A DNA stretch of 64,000 nucleotides, from contig CAYOPZ010000010.1 in NCBI GenBank assembly GCA_964406005.1, forward strand, positions 24,632-88,631. The letters run 5' to 3'. This document shows, piece by piece, positions 24,441-33,241 of this stretch; the stretch's first letter is position 1; every line of letters starts with the position of its first letter. The translations under genes and the position numbers were made by a program. The notes beneath the pieces were generated by a model. That model made no database searches and had not been told where the DNA came from. It saw nothing but the letters and a program-made list of their open reading frames with translations. The stretch is from CAYOPZ01 sp964406005. GTDB lineage: Bacteria > Bacteroidota > Bacteroidia > Bacteroidales > SM23-62.

Positions 24441-25772
24441 CTATCCGGGATTCACCATCCCGTAACCATGTTCGCCATGTATGGAAAAATCAAGCCCCTG
24501 CATTTCTTCAGTGTTGCTGGATCTTAATCCCACACTCTTTTGCACAACGATAAGCACAAACAGGGTGACTACAGCGGCATAACCAATGGCTATCAGAACC
24601 GCCACCGCCTGCACTCCCAGTTGATGAAGTACACTCCAGCTGCCGCCTGCAGCAAGAGCAGCTTCATCCATCCAGCTTTGCCTGATGAAAAAACTGAGGC
24701 AAATTGCACCTACGATTCCGCCTATCCCATGTACCCCGAATGCGTCCAGGCTGTCGTCATAGCCCAACCGGTTTTTCATGACGATTCCAAGGTAGCAAAA
24801 GGAAGAGGCAAGGACACCGAGAATCAGTGCTCCGTACGGTTGTACCACTCCGGCAGCGGGTGTAACGGCAACCAGGCCCGCAAGTATGCCGCTGGCAAAA
24901 CCAAGAGCCGTGGCTTTCCCCTGGTGGAATCCTTCAATCGCAATCCAGGTAATGGCTCCCGATGCAGCTGCGGCCTGGGTTGCAGTCAGCGCCTGAGCAG
25001 TGCTCAAACCGCTCGATACACTGCTCCCTGCATTAAATCCGAACCAGCCAACCCACAGAAGCCCCGCACCCATCATGGTCATGGCCAGGTTGCTCGGAGG
25101 CATGGAACCCGGGTATCCTTTCCGTGCACCCAGGTACAGGGCTGCAACCAGACCGCTTATACCGGCGGAAATATGAACCACCGTGCCCCCCGCAAAGTCA
25201 ATGACCCCGTTCACACCGAAGTTATACAGGAAGCCGTCCTCGGCCCAAACCCAGTGACAGATCGGATTATAAACCAGCAGTCCCCAGAGTGAAATAAAAA
25301 GGATATAGCCCCTGAATTTTACCCGTTCGGCAAATGCGCCAGCGATCAGTGCCGGGGTGATGATGGCAAATTTCCCCTGGAACATGGAATAAACATATTC
25401 CGGGACCCCTGCATCCATCACGTTATTATCAATGCCTTTTAAAAAGAAATAGTTGTTACTCCAGCCGAACCATCCTCCAAGTATATTGGAACCGAAACAC
25501 ATCGAATAGCCGATGCCGATCCACAGGACCGTTATTACCCCTATGGCGGCGAAACTGTGCATCATTGTTCCCAGCACGTTCTTGGTTCGTACCAATCCGC
25601 CGTAAAACATTGCCAGCCCGGGTATCATCAGCAATACAAGGGCTGTGGACGTAAGCATCCAGGCTGTGGTACCCGTATCCACTCCGTTCCCGTCCGAAGC
25701 GAACATGCTGCCCGTTCCCAGGAACAGCAAAAGGATACATAATCCCAATGCTCTTTTAGAAGAAGTTTTCAT
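24441..25772 (-). CDS. amt: Ammonium transporter (Amt family)
   Basis: 443 residues with a signal-like N-terminus (LGLCILLLFLGTGSMFA) and 11 membrane helices. Family landmarks include the segment DFAGGTVVHISAGISGLVAAL with the first pore histidine, LLWVGWFGFNAGS, and DAFGVHGIGGIVGAICL with the second pore histidine. It conducts ammonium across the inner membrane. The gene order amt-glnK and the same strand point to nitrogen control; an NtrC-type site was not found, and a TATATTTG -7 box lies 41-48 bases upstream. It is the last core gene before the AT-rich block. Confidence 0.95.
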   Translation of the reverse strand: MKTSSKRALGLCILLLFLGTGSMFASDGNGVDTGTTAWMLTSTALVLLMIPGLAMFYGGLVRTKNVLGTMMHSFAAIGVITVLWIGIGYSMCFGSNILGGWFGWSNNYFFLKGIDNNVMDAGVPEYVYSMFQGKFAIITPALIAGAFAERVKFRGYILFISLWGLLVYNPICHWVWAEDGFLYNFGVNGVIDFAGGTVVHISAGISGLVAALYLGARKGYPGSMPPSNLAMTMMGAGLLWVGWFGFNAGSSVSSGLSTAQALTATQAAAASGAITWIAIEGFHQGKATALGFASGILAGLVAVTPAAGVVQPYGALILGVLASSFCYLGIVMKNRLGYDDSLDAFGVHGIGGIVGAICLSFFIRQSWMDEAALAAGGSWSVLHQLGVQAVAVLIAIGYAAVVTLFVLIVVQKSVGLRSSNTEEMQGLDFSIHGEHGYGMVNPG

Positions 25773-25812
25773 TCTTTATATTTTTCAATTCAACAAAATA
25801 TATTATTTAGGA

Positions 25813-25820
25813 CAAATATA
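25813..25820 (-). promoter_or_regulatory. Candidate -7 box for amt-glnK
   Basis: On the minus strand it reads TATATTTG, matching TAnnTTTG. The expected -33 position carries TTCA rather than TTTG, so support is partial. It lies about 41 bases upstream of the amt start. Confidence 0.4.
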
Positions 25821-25979
25821 TGTATTTTATAAGGGGTATTGAAATTATTATATATTATTTTAACTAACACCCCCCATATAATGATTATCACTACCTTTTA
25901 ATAGTTATATTATTTTTATTAAATTTAAAATCCTGCCTTAAAACCCTATGATAAACGGATGTTTTAATCCCTTCCCCCT

Positions 25980-26163
25980 GTGGAAAAAACAGAAAAAGTA
26001 ACCCCTTCCCGCCGATTTCGATTGTACACCGAGGGTGTAAGCAAGAAAACCGTTGCCGATTATCATGACATTTGGATAATGCCGATGCAATACCCGACCG
26101 GCTGGTTCACGATGCCAACAGGATCGTTATTGAAGGAGACTCTTTGCGAAAAAACAAAAATAT
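25980..26163 (+). pseudogene. Remnant of an IS21-family element (IstA N-terminus joined to IstB C-terminus)
   Basis: Two pieces of IS21 proteins are visible in different frames. From about 25998 the frame reads RFRLYTEGVSKKTVADY, like the N-terminal helix-turn-helix start of the IstA transposase. From 26081 another frame reads ADAIPDRLVHDANRIVIEGD followed by SLRKNK and a stop at 26161-26163, which matches the C-terminal end of the IstB helper ATPase (consensus ADAI-DRL-HDAHRIEL-GESLRKK). About 2 kb that should separate them is missing, so this is an internally deleted, dead copy. The IstB part is convincing, the IstA part less so. It marks the left side of the AT-rich block. Confidence 0.55.
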
Positions 26164-26224
26164 CAGAAATTAGTAGTGAATAACAGTTTTGAAAATTAAT
26201 TTAAAATCAGGCTGATTAGCTTAA

Positions 26225-26392
26225 GAAAATTCTTTGGTATTCCTGATAAAGGAAAACCTGGGATGGACGCTTAATTTTTGGCTATATGCAGTAATTTGTC
26301 TTATCGGTTTATTGGTAATTGTATTTATGTTACCTGAAACAAAAGGGAAATCACTGGAAGAAATAGAAGAAATTTTAACAAAATCAAAATAA
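26225..26392 (+). pseudogene. C-terminal remnant of an MFS sugar porter
   Basis: After a stop at 26222-26224 the frame encodes about 55 residues: one membrane helix (FWLYAVICLIGLLVIVFML) and then PETKGKSLEEIEEILTKSK with a stop at 26390-26392. PETKGKSLEEIE is the diagnostic end of the major-facilitator sugar porter family. The remaining 400 or so N-terminal residues are absent. It ends seven bases before the alpha-L-fucosidase start, so the intact donor locus probably had a sugar symporter and the fucosidase in one operon. It is too short to function. Confidence 0.75.
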
Positions 26393-26398
26393 ACAATC

Positions 26399-28030
26399 AT
26401 GAATAAGTACAAACCATTTGGAATATTTGTTTTAGCAGTCATATTAGTTGCCTTTTCTGAATCAAAAAAAGAAGAAAATACTTTTGTACCTCTTGCCCCG
26501 GAACAATACAGAAGGCCTGCTAATTATAAAACGGAAAATTATCAATATTCATTGATTGAATTAAAAGATGGTTTTTCGGAACAAATGATGAAAAATGCAT
26601 CGGGGGTGTACGAGCGTGTTCAGGAAGTTAATGAAATGGGTAAATGGAAACCGGCCCCTGAATCAATTGACCGGCACAAATCGCCTGAATGGTTTTTAGA
26701 TGCAAAATTTGGGATGTTTATCGACTGGGGACTATGGTCGGTGGCAGGCTGGGCACCGAAAAAAGAAAATGGTGCGATGTACCCTGATTGGTATGAATTC
26801 AGGTTAGATATTGACTCTTCTTTTATAGCCTATCATAAAAAGAATTGGGGTATCGATTTTAAACGCGATGATTTTATTCCTTTATTTAAGGCAAAAGACT
26901 ATAATCCTGAACAACTTGTCAAAATTGCAAAAGAAGCCGGAATGAAATATATGGTTCCTTTCTGCAAACACCATGGAGGATTCTGTTTATGGCCTTCATC
27001 ATTTACTCAAAGAGATGCTGGGGATATGGGACCCAAAAAAGACCTGATAAAACCATTGGTTGAAAATTGTCAGAAGGAAGGATTGAAGTTTGGTTTTTAT
27101 TTCAGTATTGAAGAATGGGAATACCCGATAATTGATAAGGGAGGAAACCTACATGAGCGTGTATGGAGTGGAAAGGTTAAACCTTTTGACAAAGGCCTTG
27201 AAAAGAAATGTTCAGGGAAAATTGCAGTCAAAGATTTTGCAACTGATTATTTGATTCCACAGGCAACTGAGTTCATCGATAAGTATGATCCTGACCTTTT
27301 ATGGTACGATGGCGACTGGAATACAAATGTAGAAATGCTTCATACCTACGATATTGCAGCTTATTTTTACAATCAAGCCGAAGGCAGAAAAGAAGTGGCA
27401 GTAAATGATCGTTATGGGCCACATTACGGCGAAAGATGGCAACGATCAAAACTGGGTGATTTTTTTACAAATGAATATGGTGATATGGAAAAGGAAGCCA
27501 AACAAACCATTCATGCATGGGAGGAATGTCGAGGCATAAGTCAGTCATTCGGGTTTAACTGGCAGGATACAAATGAGAATGTAATTAGTTCAAAAGAATT
27601 TATTGATATGTTTATTGACATTGTTTCCCATGGTGGAAACCTGCTATTGGTCGTAAACCTCGATGGGCAGGGAGCATTACCGGAAGTGCAGGAAAAAAGG
27701 TTGGAAGATATAGGCAAATGGCTGGCAGTTAATGGTGAAGGGATTTATGCAACACGTCCGTTTTTCCCTTATACAGAAAAAAATATCGCTTATACTCAAA
27801 GTAAAGATGGAAAATTCGTTTATGTAATTATTAAAGAATGGTCTGATGAAAAAATAGATATAAACTGGATAAAACCAGTTGAAGATAGCAAAATAAAGCT
27901 GCTGGGATATGATGAACCTATAAATTGGGAAGGAAATAAAGATGGAATCTCAATAAAAATACCGACAAGTTTAAATAACGAAAACAACAGGCCTTGCTTT
28001 TATGCATGGATATTTAAAATAGAGGTATAA
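26399..28030 (+). CDS. GH29 alpha-L-fucosidase, probably horizontally acquired
   Basis: 543 residues. An N-terminal hydrophobic signal (FGIFVLAVILVAFSES) precedes a GH29 catalytic barrel: FGMFIDWGLWSVAGW, the pair KYMVPFCKHHGGFCLW, and the nucleophile-containing DLLWYDGDW (Asp within WYDG). A beta-sandwich follows from about residue 450. It removes terminal alpha-L-fucose from glycans. The signal resembles a lipobox but Glu stands where the lipoprotein Cys would be expected (VAFSESKK). The base composition is clearly more AT-rich than the genes on both sides, and the left neighbours are an IS21 remnant and a porter remnant, so transfer is likely. It ends just before the 3' end of tRNA-Arg. 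Confidence 0.88.
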   Translation: MNKYKPFGIFVLAVILVAFSESKKEENTFVPLAPEQYRRPANYKTENYQYSLIELKDGFSEQMMKNASGVYERVQEVNEMGKWKPAPESIDRHKSPEWFLDAKFGMFIDWGLWSVAGWAPKKENGAMYPDWYEFRLDIDSSFIAYHKKNWGIDFKRDDFIPLFKAKDYNPEQLVKIAKEAGMKYMVPFCKHHGGFCLWPSSFTQRDAGDMGPKKDLIKPLVENCQKEGLKFGFYFSIEEWEYPIIDKGGNLHERVWSGKVKPFDKGLEKKCSGKIAVKDFATDYLIPQATEFIDKYDPDLLWYDGDWNTNVEMLHTYDIAAYFYNQAEGRKEVAVNDRYGPHYGERWQRSKLGDFFTNEYGDMEKEAKQTIHAWEECRGISQSFGFNWQDTNENVISSKEFIDMFIDIVSHGGNLLLVVNLDGQGALPEVQEKRLEDIGKWLAVNGEGIYATRPFFPYTEKNIAYTQSKDGKFVYVIIKEWSDEKIDINWIKPVEDSKIKLLGYDEPINWEGNKDGISIKIPTSLNNENNRPCFYAWIFKIEV

Positions 28031-28057
28031 GATCTATTATTTCAATGTATCTTATCG

Positions 28058-28131
28058 TGATCCCGGCGGGACTCGAACCCACAACCACCAGAACCGGAAT
28101 CTGGCATTCTATCCAATTGAACTACGGGACC
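28058..28131 (-). tRNA. tRNA-Arg (CCG)
   Basis: 74 nt on the minus strand. Acceptor stem GGTCCCG pairs with CGGGATC (one G-T pair), discriminator A. The anticodon arm CCAGATTCCGGTTCTGG has loop TTCCGGT, giving anticodon CCG. The T-arm GTGGGTTCGAGTCCCGC is standard. Its 3' end faces the AT-rich fucosidase block. Confidence 0.96.
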
Positions 28132-28177
28132 AAAACGGCGTGTGTGAATGAAATCCACCGCCCGGCAAACGGTGCTG

Positions 28178-28185
28178 CAAATTTA
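28178..28185 (-). promoter_or_regulatory. Candidate -7 box for tRNA-Arg
   Basis: On the minus strand it reads TAAATTTG (TAnnTTTG). It lies 47 bases upstream of the tRNA 5' end, implying a short 5' leader. No TTTG is seen at the -33 spacing, so support is partial. Confidence 0.35.
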
Positions 28186-28198
28186 AAAAATTTTACCT

Positions 28199-28230
28199 TT
28201 TGACAGAGCGTGTACTTCTGTTTAAGTTTG
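28199..28230 (+). promoter_or_regulatory. Bacteroidota-type promoter for leuS
   Basis: TTTG at 28199-28202, 20 bases, then TAAGTTTG at 28223-28230: both boxes fit the -33/-7 consensus with normal spacing. Transcription would begin near 28237, about 59 bases before the leuS ATG at 28296. Confidence 0.6.
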
Positions 28231-28295
28231 TTACTTTTGTAAATCTTCTGCCGGGTGCGCAGTTGCTCATTTAAATTACAGGATCATAGCCGGTT

Positions 28296-30950
28296 ATGGA
28301 TTATGATTTTTCGAAAATAGAAAAGAAATGGCAGCAATACTGGGAAATGCACAAAACCTTCAGTGTCCGGACCGATCCCTCCATACCTAAGTATTATATA
28401 CTTGATATGTTCCCGTATCCTTCGGGCAGCGGACTGCATGTCGGACATCCCGAAGGTTATACGGCAACGGATATCGTAGCAAGGTATAAGCGCATGAAGG
28501 GATTCAATGTGCTTCACCCCATGGGCTGGGATGCCTTCGGTCTGCCTGCCGAACAGTACGCCATCGAAACAGGTACGCATCCGGCGGTAATCACCCGGGA
28601 GAATTGCAATAATTTCAGAAGACAGATCAAATCCCTGGGACTTGCATATGACTGGGAAAGGGAAATAAACACAACCGATCCGGGTTATTTCAAGTGGACC
28701 CAGTGGATCTTTATCCGCCTGTTCAATACATGGTTCGATAAAAAAGCCGGTAAAGGAAGACCCATCGCCGAGCTTAACATTCCGGACGACATCAGGAAGA
28801 AAGGAAGGGAAGCGACCAGGGACTTTATCGACTCGCAAAGGCTCGCCTATTATGATGATGCCCGCGTCTGGTATTGCGAACATTGCCAGATTGTCTGTGC
28901 AAACGAGGAAGTGCTGACAGACGGCACGCATGAAAAATGCGGGAATCCCGTTAAGAGGCGCAAACTCAAGCAATGGATGCTCAGGATACCTCTTTATGCC
29001 GAGCGCCTGCTCGATGGACTCGACCACCTTGACTGGCCGGACGGGATCAAGGATATGCAGAAAAACTGGATCGGCAAATCCACAGGTGCCGAGGTTGATT
29101 TCCGGATCGAAGGCAGGAATGATGCCATCAGGGTGTTTACCACCCGGCCGGATACCCTGTTCGGTGCAACCTACATGGTCCTGGCACCTGAGCACGAAAG
29201 GGTGGAGGAGATCACGGCTCCGGACAGGAAGGAAGCCGTCATGCAATACGTCCGCTCGGCTTCCCTTAAATCGGATCTCGACAGAACGGACCTGTCAAAG
29301 GAAAAAACCGGTGTGTTTACGGGCAGCTACGCCATAAATCCCGTGAACAGGGAAAAAATACCCGTCTGGATAGCAGACTACGTGCTTATGGGGTACGGAA
29401 CAGGCGCCATCATGGCAGTTCCTTCAAATGACGAACGTGACTTTGAATTTGCCAGTAAATTCAAACTTTCCATAAGGCCCATCCTGGACCCTGATCAAGC
29501 AGACCCGGAAACAAGGAGCAGGGTATTGAAGGGAGAGGAATGCTGGGTGGAAGACGGTATATTCATCAATTCCTCAAGTAAGCTGAGCGGACTGGATATC
29601 AACGGCCTGAAAAAAGAAGAAGGCATCCGGAAAACCATACAATGGCTGGAAGACAAAAAACTGGGGAAAGCGACGGTCAACTATAAAATGCGTGACTGGC
29701 TGTTCAGCCGGCAGCGATACTGGGGAGAACCTTTCCCGGTCGTTCACTGGGATGACGGGGAAATCGAAGTAATGGAAGATGAGAGCCTGCCCCTGGAACT
29801 GCCCCGGCTCGACACGTATGAACCTGGAGAAAACGGAGAATCCCCCCTTGCCAACGCAAAGGACTGGCTATCTGTGGATGACGGAAAAGGCAGAAAAGGC
29901 AGGCGGGAAACCAATACAATGCCACAGTGGGCCGGTTCCTGCTGGTATTACCTTAGATATCTCGATGCCAGGAACAATACCGAACCTTTCTCCAGGGAAA
30001 ACGAACAGTACTGGATGCCCGTCGACCTTTATATAGGAGGAGCCGAGCATGCAGTATTGCATCTTTTGTACAGCCGTTTCTGGCACAAGGTATTGTATGA
30101 CCTGGGCATCGTTTCCACGGATGAACCTTACCTTAAATTGTTCAACCAGGGAATGATCCTCGCTTATGCCTATGAGTCGGCAAGCGGAACAAAAGTCCCC
30201 ACGGATCTGGTAAAAGAAAGGGACGGCAGGTTCTTCCATATCGATAGCGATGAGGAACTCCGACAAATCGTGGCAAAAATGTCCAAATCCCTAAAAAATG
30301 TGATCAACCCGGATGACGTTGTAAAGCATTACGGAGCCGACTCAATGCGTTTGTATGAGATGTTCATGGGACCCCTCGAAGCCACAAAACCCTGGTCGGA
30401 ACAAGGGATCAAAGGCGTGTTCAACTTCCTGTCAAGGGTCTACCGCTTTTTCGCCGACCCGGATAATATCCATGACGGGAAGGAAGATCCGGAGGTACTG
30501 AAAGCCCTGCACCAGACAATTAAAAAGGTTCAGCAGGATGTGGAGGCCCTCCGGTTCAATACGGCCATTTCCCAGATGATGATCTTTACAAACCTCTGCC
30601 TTAAAAAGGGAAAAATCAGCCGGAAATCGGCCGAATCCTTTGTAAAGGTACTTTCCCCGTTTGCCCCGCACATATCGGAAGAGATCTGGGAGATCCTCGG
30701 GCAGCCTCCCGCAATCGCCGACCAGGACTACCCTGAATACAACGAGGAGTACCTTAAAGAAGATGTTTTCGAGTACCCGGTATCGTTCAACGGGAAATTG
30801 CGCTTCAGGATAGAGCTTCCCCTTTCCATGCCGGATGACGAAATGCGCAAGGCGGTGATCAACCATGTTTCGGCCGGGAAGTGGATAAAGGACGGACCGC
30901 CAAAAAGAATAATTATTGTCAGGGGAAGGATCATCAATGTTGTTGTCTGA
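28296..30950 (+). CDS. leuS: Leucyl-tRNA synthetase
   Basis: 884 residues, class I synthetase. The HIGH-type motif is GLHVGHPEGY near residue 48, followed by HPMGWDAFGLPAEQYAI. The CP1 editing domain lies in the middle (FTTRPDTLFGATYMVLAPEH, then GTGAIMAVPSNDERD). The KMSKS motif AKMSKSLKNVINPDDV is near residue 660, and the anticodon-binding and C-terminal domains follow. It charges tRNA-Leu and removes misactivated norvaline and isoleucine. It begins a plus-strand pair with the M23 peptidase gene, 15 bases downstream. Confidence 0.97.
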   Translation: MDYDFSKIEKKWQQYWEMHKTFSVRTDPSIPKYYILDMFPYPSGSGLHVGHPEGYTATDIVARYKRMKGFNVLHPMGWDAFGLPAEQYAIETGTHPAVITRENCNNFRRQIKSLGLAYDWEREINTTDPGYFKWTQWIFIRLFNTWFDKKAGKGRPIAELNIPDDIRKKGREATRDFIDSQRLAYYDDARVWYCEHCQIVCANEEVLTDGTHEKCGNPVKRRKLKQWMLRIPLYAERLLDGLDHLDWPDGIKDMQKNWIGKSTGAEVDFRIEGRNDAIRVFTTRPDTLFGATYMVLAPEHERVEEITAPDRKEAVMQYVRSASLKSDLDRTDLSKEKTGVFTGSYAINPVNREKIPVWIADYVLMGYGTGAIMAVPSNDERDFEFASKFKLSIRPILDPDQADPETRSRVLKGEECWVEDGIFINSSSKLSGLDINGLKKEEGIRKTIQWLEDKKLGKATVNYKMRDWLFSRQRYWGEPFPVVHWDDGEIEVMEDESLPLELPRLDTYEPGENGESPLANAKDWLSVDDGKGRKGRRETNTMPQWAGSCWYYLRYLDARNNTEPFSRENEQYWMPVDLYIGGAEHAVLHLLYSRFWHKVLYDLGIVSTDEPYLKLFNQGMILAYAYESASGTKVPTDLVKERDGRFFHIDSDEELRQIVAKMSKSLKNVINPDDVVKHYGADSMRLYEMFMGPLEATKPWSEQGIKGVFNFLSRVYRFFADPDNIHDGKEDPEVLKALHQTIKKVQQDVEALRFNTAISQMMIFTNLCLKKGKISRKSAESFVKVLSPFAPHISEEIWEILGQPPAIADQDYPEYNEEYLKEDVFEYPVSFNGKLRFRIELPLSMPDDEMRKAVINHVSAGKWIKDGPPKRIIIVRGRIINVVV

Positions 30951-30965
30951 ACCGGGAGACGAATT

Positions 30966-32270
30966 GTGAAAAGAAAACACATCATAATAATCCTTGCGAT
31001 CCTGATAGCGGGTATCCTGATTTTCCTTATTCCCGGATTTGTCAAAAGGCCCGGGCCTCCCGAGGGCATACTGATAGAATACGCCGACAGCCTTCACAAA
31101 CAGGAGCCCGTCATCAGGGAATACGGATTGCCTGTGGATTCCTTTCATATTACCAGGGGCACCATCCGTAGAAACCAGACCCTGTCCGCCATTCTGCAGG
31201 AGTACGGCATAAGCGACAGGACCATCCACGACCTGGCGGAGGCATCCCGGGGCGTTTTCGATGTACGGAAGATCAGGCAGGGAAATCCCTATAAGGTATT
31301 CATCTCAAAAGACAGCCTGGCCGGTGCAGAGTATCTTGTCTACGAGCATACGCCTGTTGACTATGTGCTGTTCAGCCTGGTTGACTCGGTATACGTGCTC
31401 CGGCAGGAAAAAGACATAGAACTGAAAACGAGAGAGGTCTCCGGCATAATTACTTCCTCTTTATGGAATACCATGCTCGACCGGGATCTGGATCCCATGC
31501 TTGCCTTTGAACTCTCGGACATCTATGCCTGGAGCATTGACTTCTTCCATTTGCAGAAAGGCGACGGTTTTAAGGTGTACTTTGACGAAGTGTATGTGGA
31601 TACCAACTATTTCGGGCTTGGCAGGATCCATGGTGCAGTATTCAACCACGAAGGGCACGAATTTTATGCCATTCCTTTTGTGCAGGACAGCGTGGAATCC
31701 TATTTTAACCGGGACGGTCAAAGTCTCCGCAGAGCTTTCCTGAAGGCTCCCCTCCGTTATTCCAGAATAAGCAGCAGGTATTCATACAGCCGGTTGCATC
31801 CCATATTGAGGATACGCCGGCCCCATCTCGGAGTGGATTATGCGGCTCCTGTCGGAACCCCGGTCCATGCCGTTGGAGACGGAAAGATCATTGCAGCAGG
31901 CTATACAAGCGACAACGGCAACTGGATAAAGATCAGGCACAATTCCGTATACGAAACGGCATACCTGCATTTAAGCCGGTTCGGGAATGGCATCAGGGAA
32001 GGCGTTTATGTTAAACAGGGTGATATTATCGGGTATGTCGGAAGCACCGGGCTGGCAACCGGGCCGCACCTGGATTTCAGGTTTTACAAAAACGGTTCTG
32101 CAGTAGATCCCCTGAAAGTGGAAGCCCCTCACGTCGAACCGGTGCGTGAAGAGAACCTGGCGGCTTATGATTCTGTCAAGTCCCTGGTAATGGCAAGAAT
32201 CGACAGAATAATGCCGGCCGATTCCATACAGTCCCGGCTCACCGCTTCCCGCTCAAAAGCTTCTCAATGA
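30966..32270 (+). CDS. M23-family murein peptidase (LytM domain)
   Basis: 434 residues, GTG start at 30966. A basic N-terminus and hydrophobic helix (IIIILAILIAGILIFLIPG) anchor or export it. A LysM-like/Csd3-type N-terminal region follows (residues about 60-230) and then the M23 domain: RPHLGVDYAAPVGTPVHAVG near residue 287 holds the first zinc ligands, and TGLATGPHLDFRFY near 366 the HxH pair. It is likely a periplasmic DD-endopeptidase for peptidoglycan. The C-terminus overlaps the convergent purN gene by 32 bases. Confidence 0.9.
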   Translation: MKRKHIIIILAILIAGILIFLIPGFVKRPGPPEGILIEYADSLHKQEPVIREYGLPVDSFHITRGTIRRNQTLSAILQEYGISDRTIHDLAEASRGVFDVRKIRQGNPYKVFISKDSLAGAEYLVYEHTPVDYVLFSLVDSVYVLRQEKDIELKTREVSGIITSSLWNTMLDRDLDPMLAFELSDIYAWSIDFFHLQKGDGFKVYFDEVYVDTNYFGLGRIHGAVFNHEGHEFYAIPFVQDSVESYFNRDGQSLRRAFLKAPLRYSRISSRYSYSRLHPILRIRRPHLGVDYAAPVGTPVHAVGDGKIIAAGYTSDNGNWIKIRHNSVYETAYLHLSRFGNGIREGVYVKQGDIIGYVGSTGLATGPHLDFRFYKNGSAVDPLKVEAPHVEPVREENLAAYDSVKSLVMARIDRIMPADSIQSRLTASRSKASQ

Positions 32271-32817
32271 CCTCGGGATAGTGCCTGTACTCCAGAAGAT
32301 GTATGCGTTCGGCCAGTGATTCCGGTGTATCGTCCGGTTTAACTTCGCATACAGCCTGGAAAAGGATGCTTCCTTTATCATATTCCTCATTGACAAGATG
32401 TATGGATATGCCGGATTTTTTATCACCGTTCCTGATCACCGCTTCATGCACATGTCTCCCGTACATTCCCTTCCCCCCGTACGCCGGGAGCAGTGCGGGA
32501 TGGATATTGACCATCTTTCCGGGAAATGCCCGGATCAGATAAACCGGTACAAGCCACAGAAAACCGGCAAGGACAATAAGTTCAATTTCAAACTTTTTCA
32601 GAAGATCCAGGATCTCGGTGGATTCGTAAAAACAGGTGCGGTCGAACACACGGGTGGGCACCCGGAATCGGCGGGCACGCTCAAGCACAAAGGCATCGGC
32701 TTTGTTTGACAGGACAAGGGCCACCTGCCCGGAAGAATGGTCCTCAAAGTGTGCCATTATCCGTTCGGCGTTGGTACCCGATCCGGAAGCGAAAATTGCT
32801 ATCTTTTTCTTTTTCAT
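32239..32817 (-). CDS. purN: Phosphoribosylglycinamide formyltransferase
   Basis: 192 residues of the GART (PurN) fold. Opening IAIFASGSGTNAERIM binds GAR phosphate; NIHPALLPAYGGKGMYG (near 100-117) carries the catalytic Asn-His, and SGISIHLVNEEYDKG is the second signature, with a conserved Asp. It transfers a formyl group from 10-formyl-THF in purine synthesis. It is transcribed away from acpP, with about 165 bases between the starts. Confidence 0.95.
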   Translation of the reverse strand: MKKKKIAIFASGSGTNAERIMAHFEDHSSGQVALVLSNKADAFVLERARRFRVPTRVFDRTCFYESTEILDLLKKFEIELIVLAGFLWLVPVYLIRAFPGKMVNIHPALLPAYGGKGMYGRHVHEAVIRNGDKKSGISIHLVNEEYDKGSILFQAVCEVKPDDTPESLAERIHLLEYRHYPEVIEKLLSGKR

Positions 32818-32983
32818 TGACTTACAGAATTATTTTCAGATTCTGATTCTTATAGAAACCGGCCAATTTTTGTTTCTACTATGGCAAATTTGAACTAAAT
32901 TATTTTATTTTTACGAAGAAATACATTTCTTTGCACCGTTAATTTTTCAAGTAAACCTAAAGTATTAATTAAAATCTAGAACT

Positions 32984-33220
32984 ATGTCTGACATTGCATC
33001 CAGAGTAAAAGCAATCATCGTCGACAAGCTCGGTGTTGATGAAAATGAAGTTACCGATGAAGCTAGCTTCACAAACGATCTGGGGGCTGATTCCCTCGAC
33101 ACGGTCGAGCTGATCATGGAATTTGAAAAGGAATTCAATATCGGTATTCCGGATGACCAGGCTGAAAGCATTGCTACCGTGGGCGAGGCCATTAAATACA
33201 TTGAAGAAAACGCGAAGTAA
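32984..33220 (+). CDS. acpP: Acyl carrier protein
   Basis: 78 residues, acidic, with the phosphopantetheine attachment motif GADSLDTVELI (Ser near residue 37). It carries growing acyl chains in type II fatty acid synthesis. It is followed by fabF (21 bases) and rnc (5 bases), the usual acpP-fabF-rnc cluster. The upstream region has a weak -7-like TTTCTTTG at 32926-32933 only, so the promoter is not clear. Confidence 0.97.
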   Translation: MSDIASRVKAIIVDKLGVDENEVTDEASFTNDLGADSLDTVELIMEFEKEFNIGIPDDQAESIATVGEAIKYIEENAK

Positions 33221-33241
33221 ATACCTTAAACCTGAACAGGC

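Noticed and set aside
28058..28131. Left attachment-site duplicate of tRNA-Arg 3' end near 25.8-26.4 kb
   Set aside because: No stretch of more than a few bases matches GATCCCGGCGGGACTCGAAC in that region.
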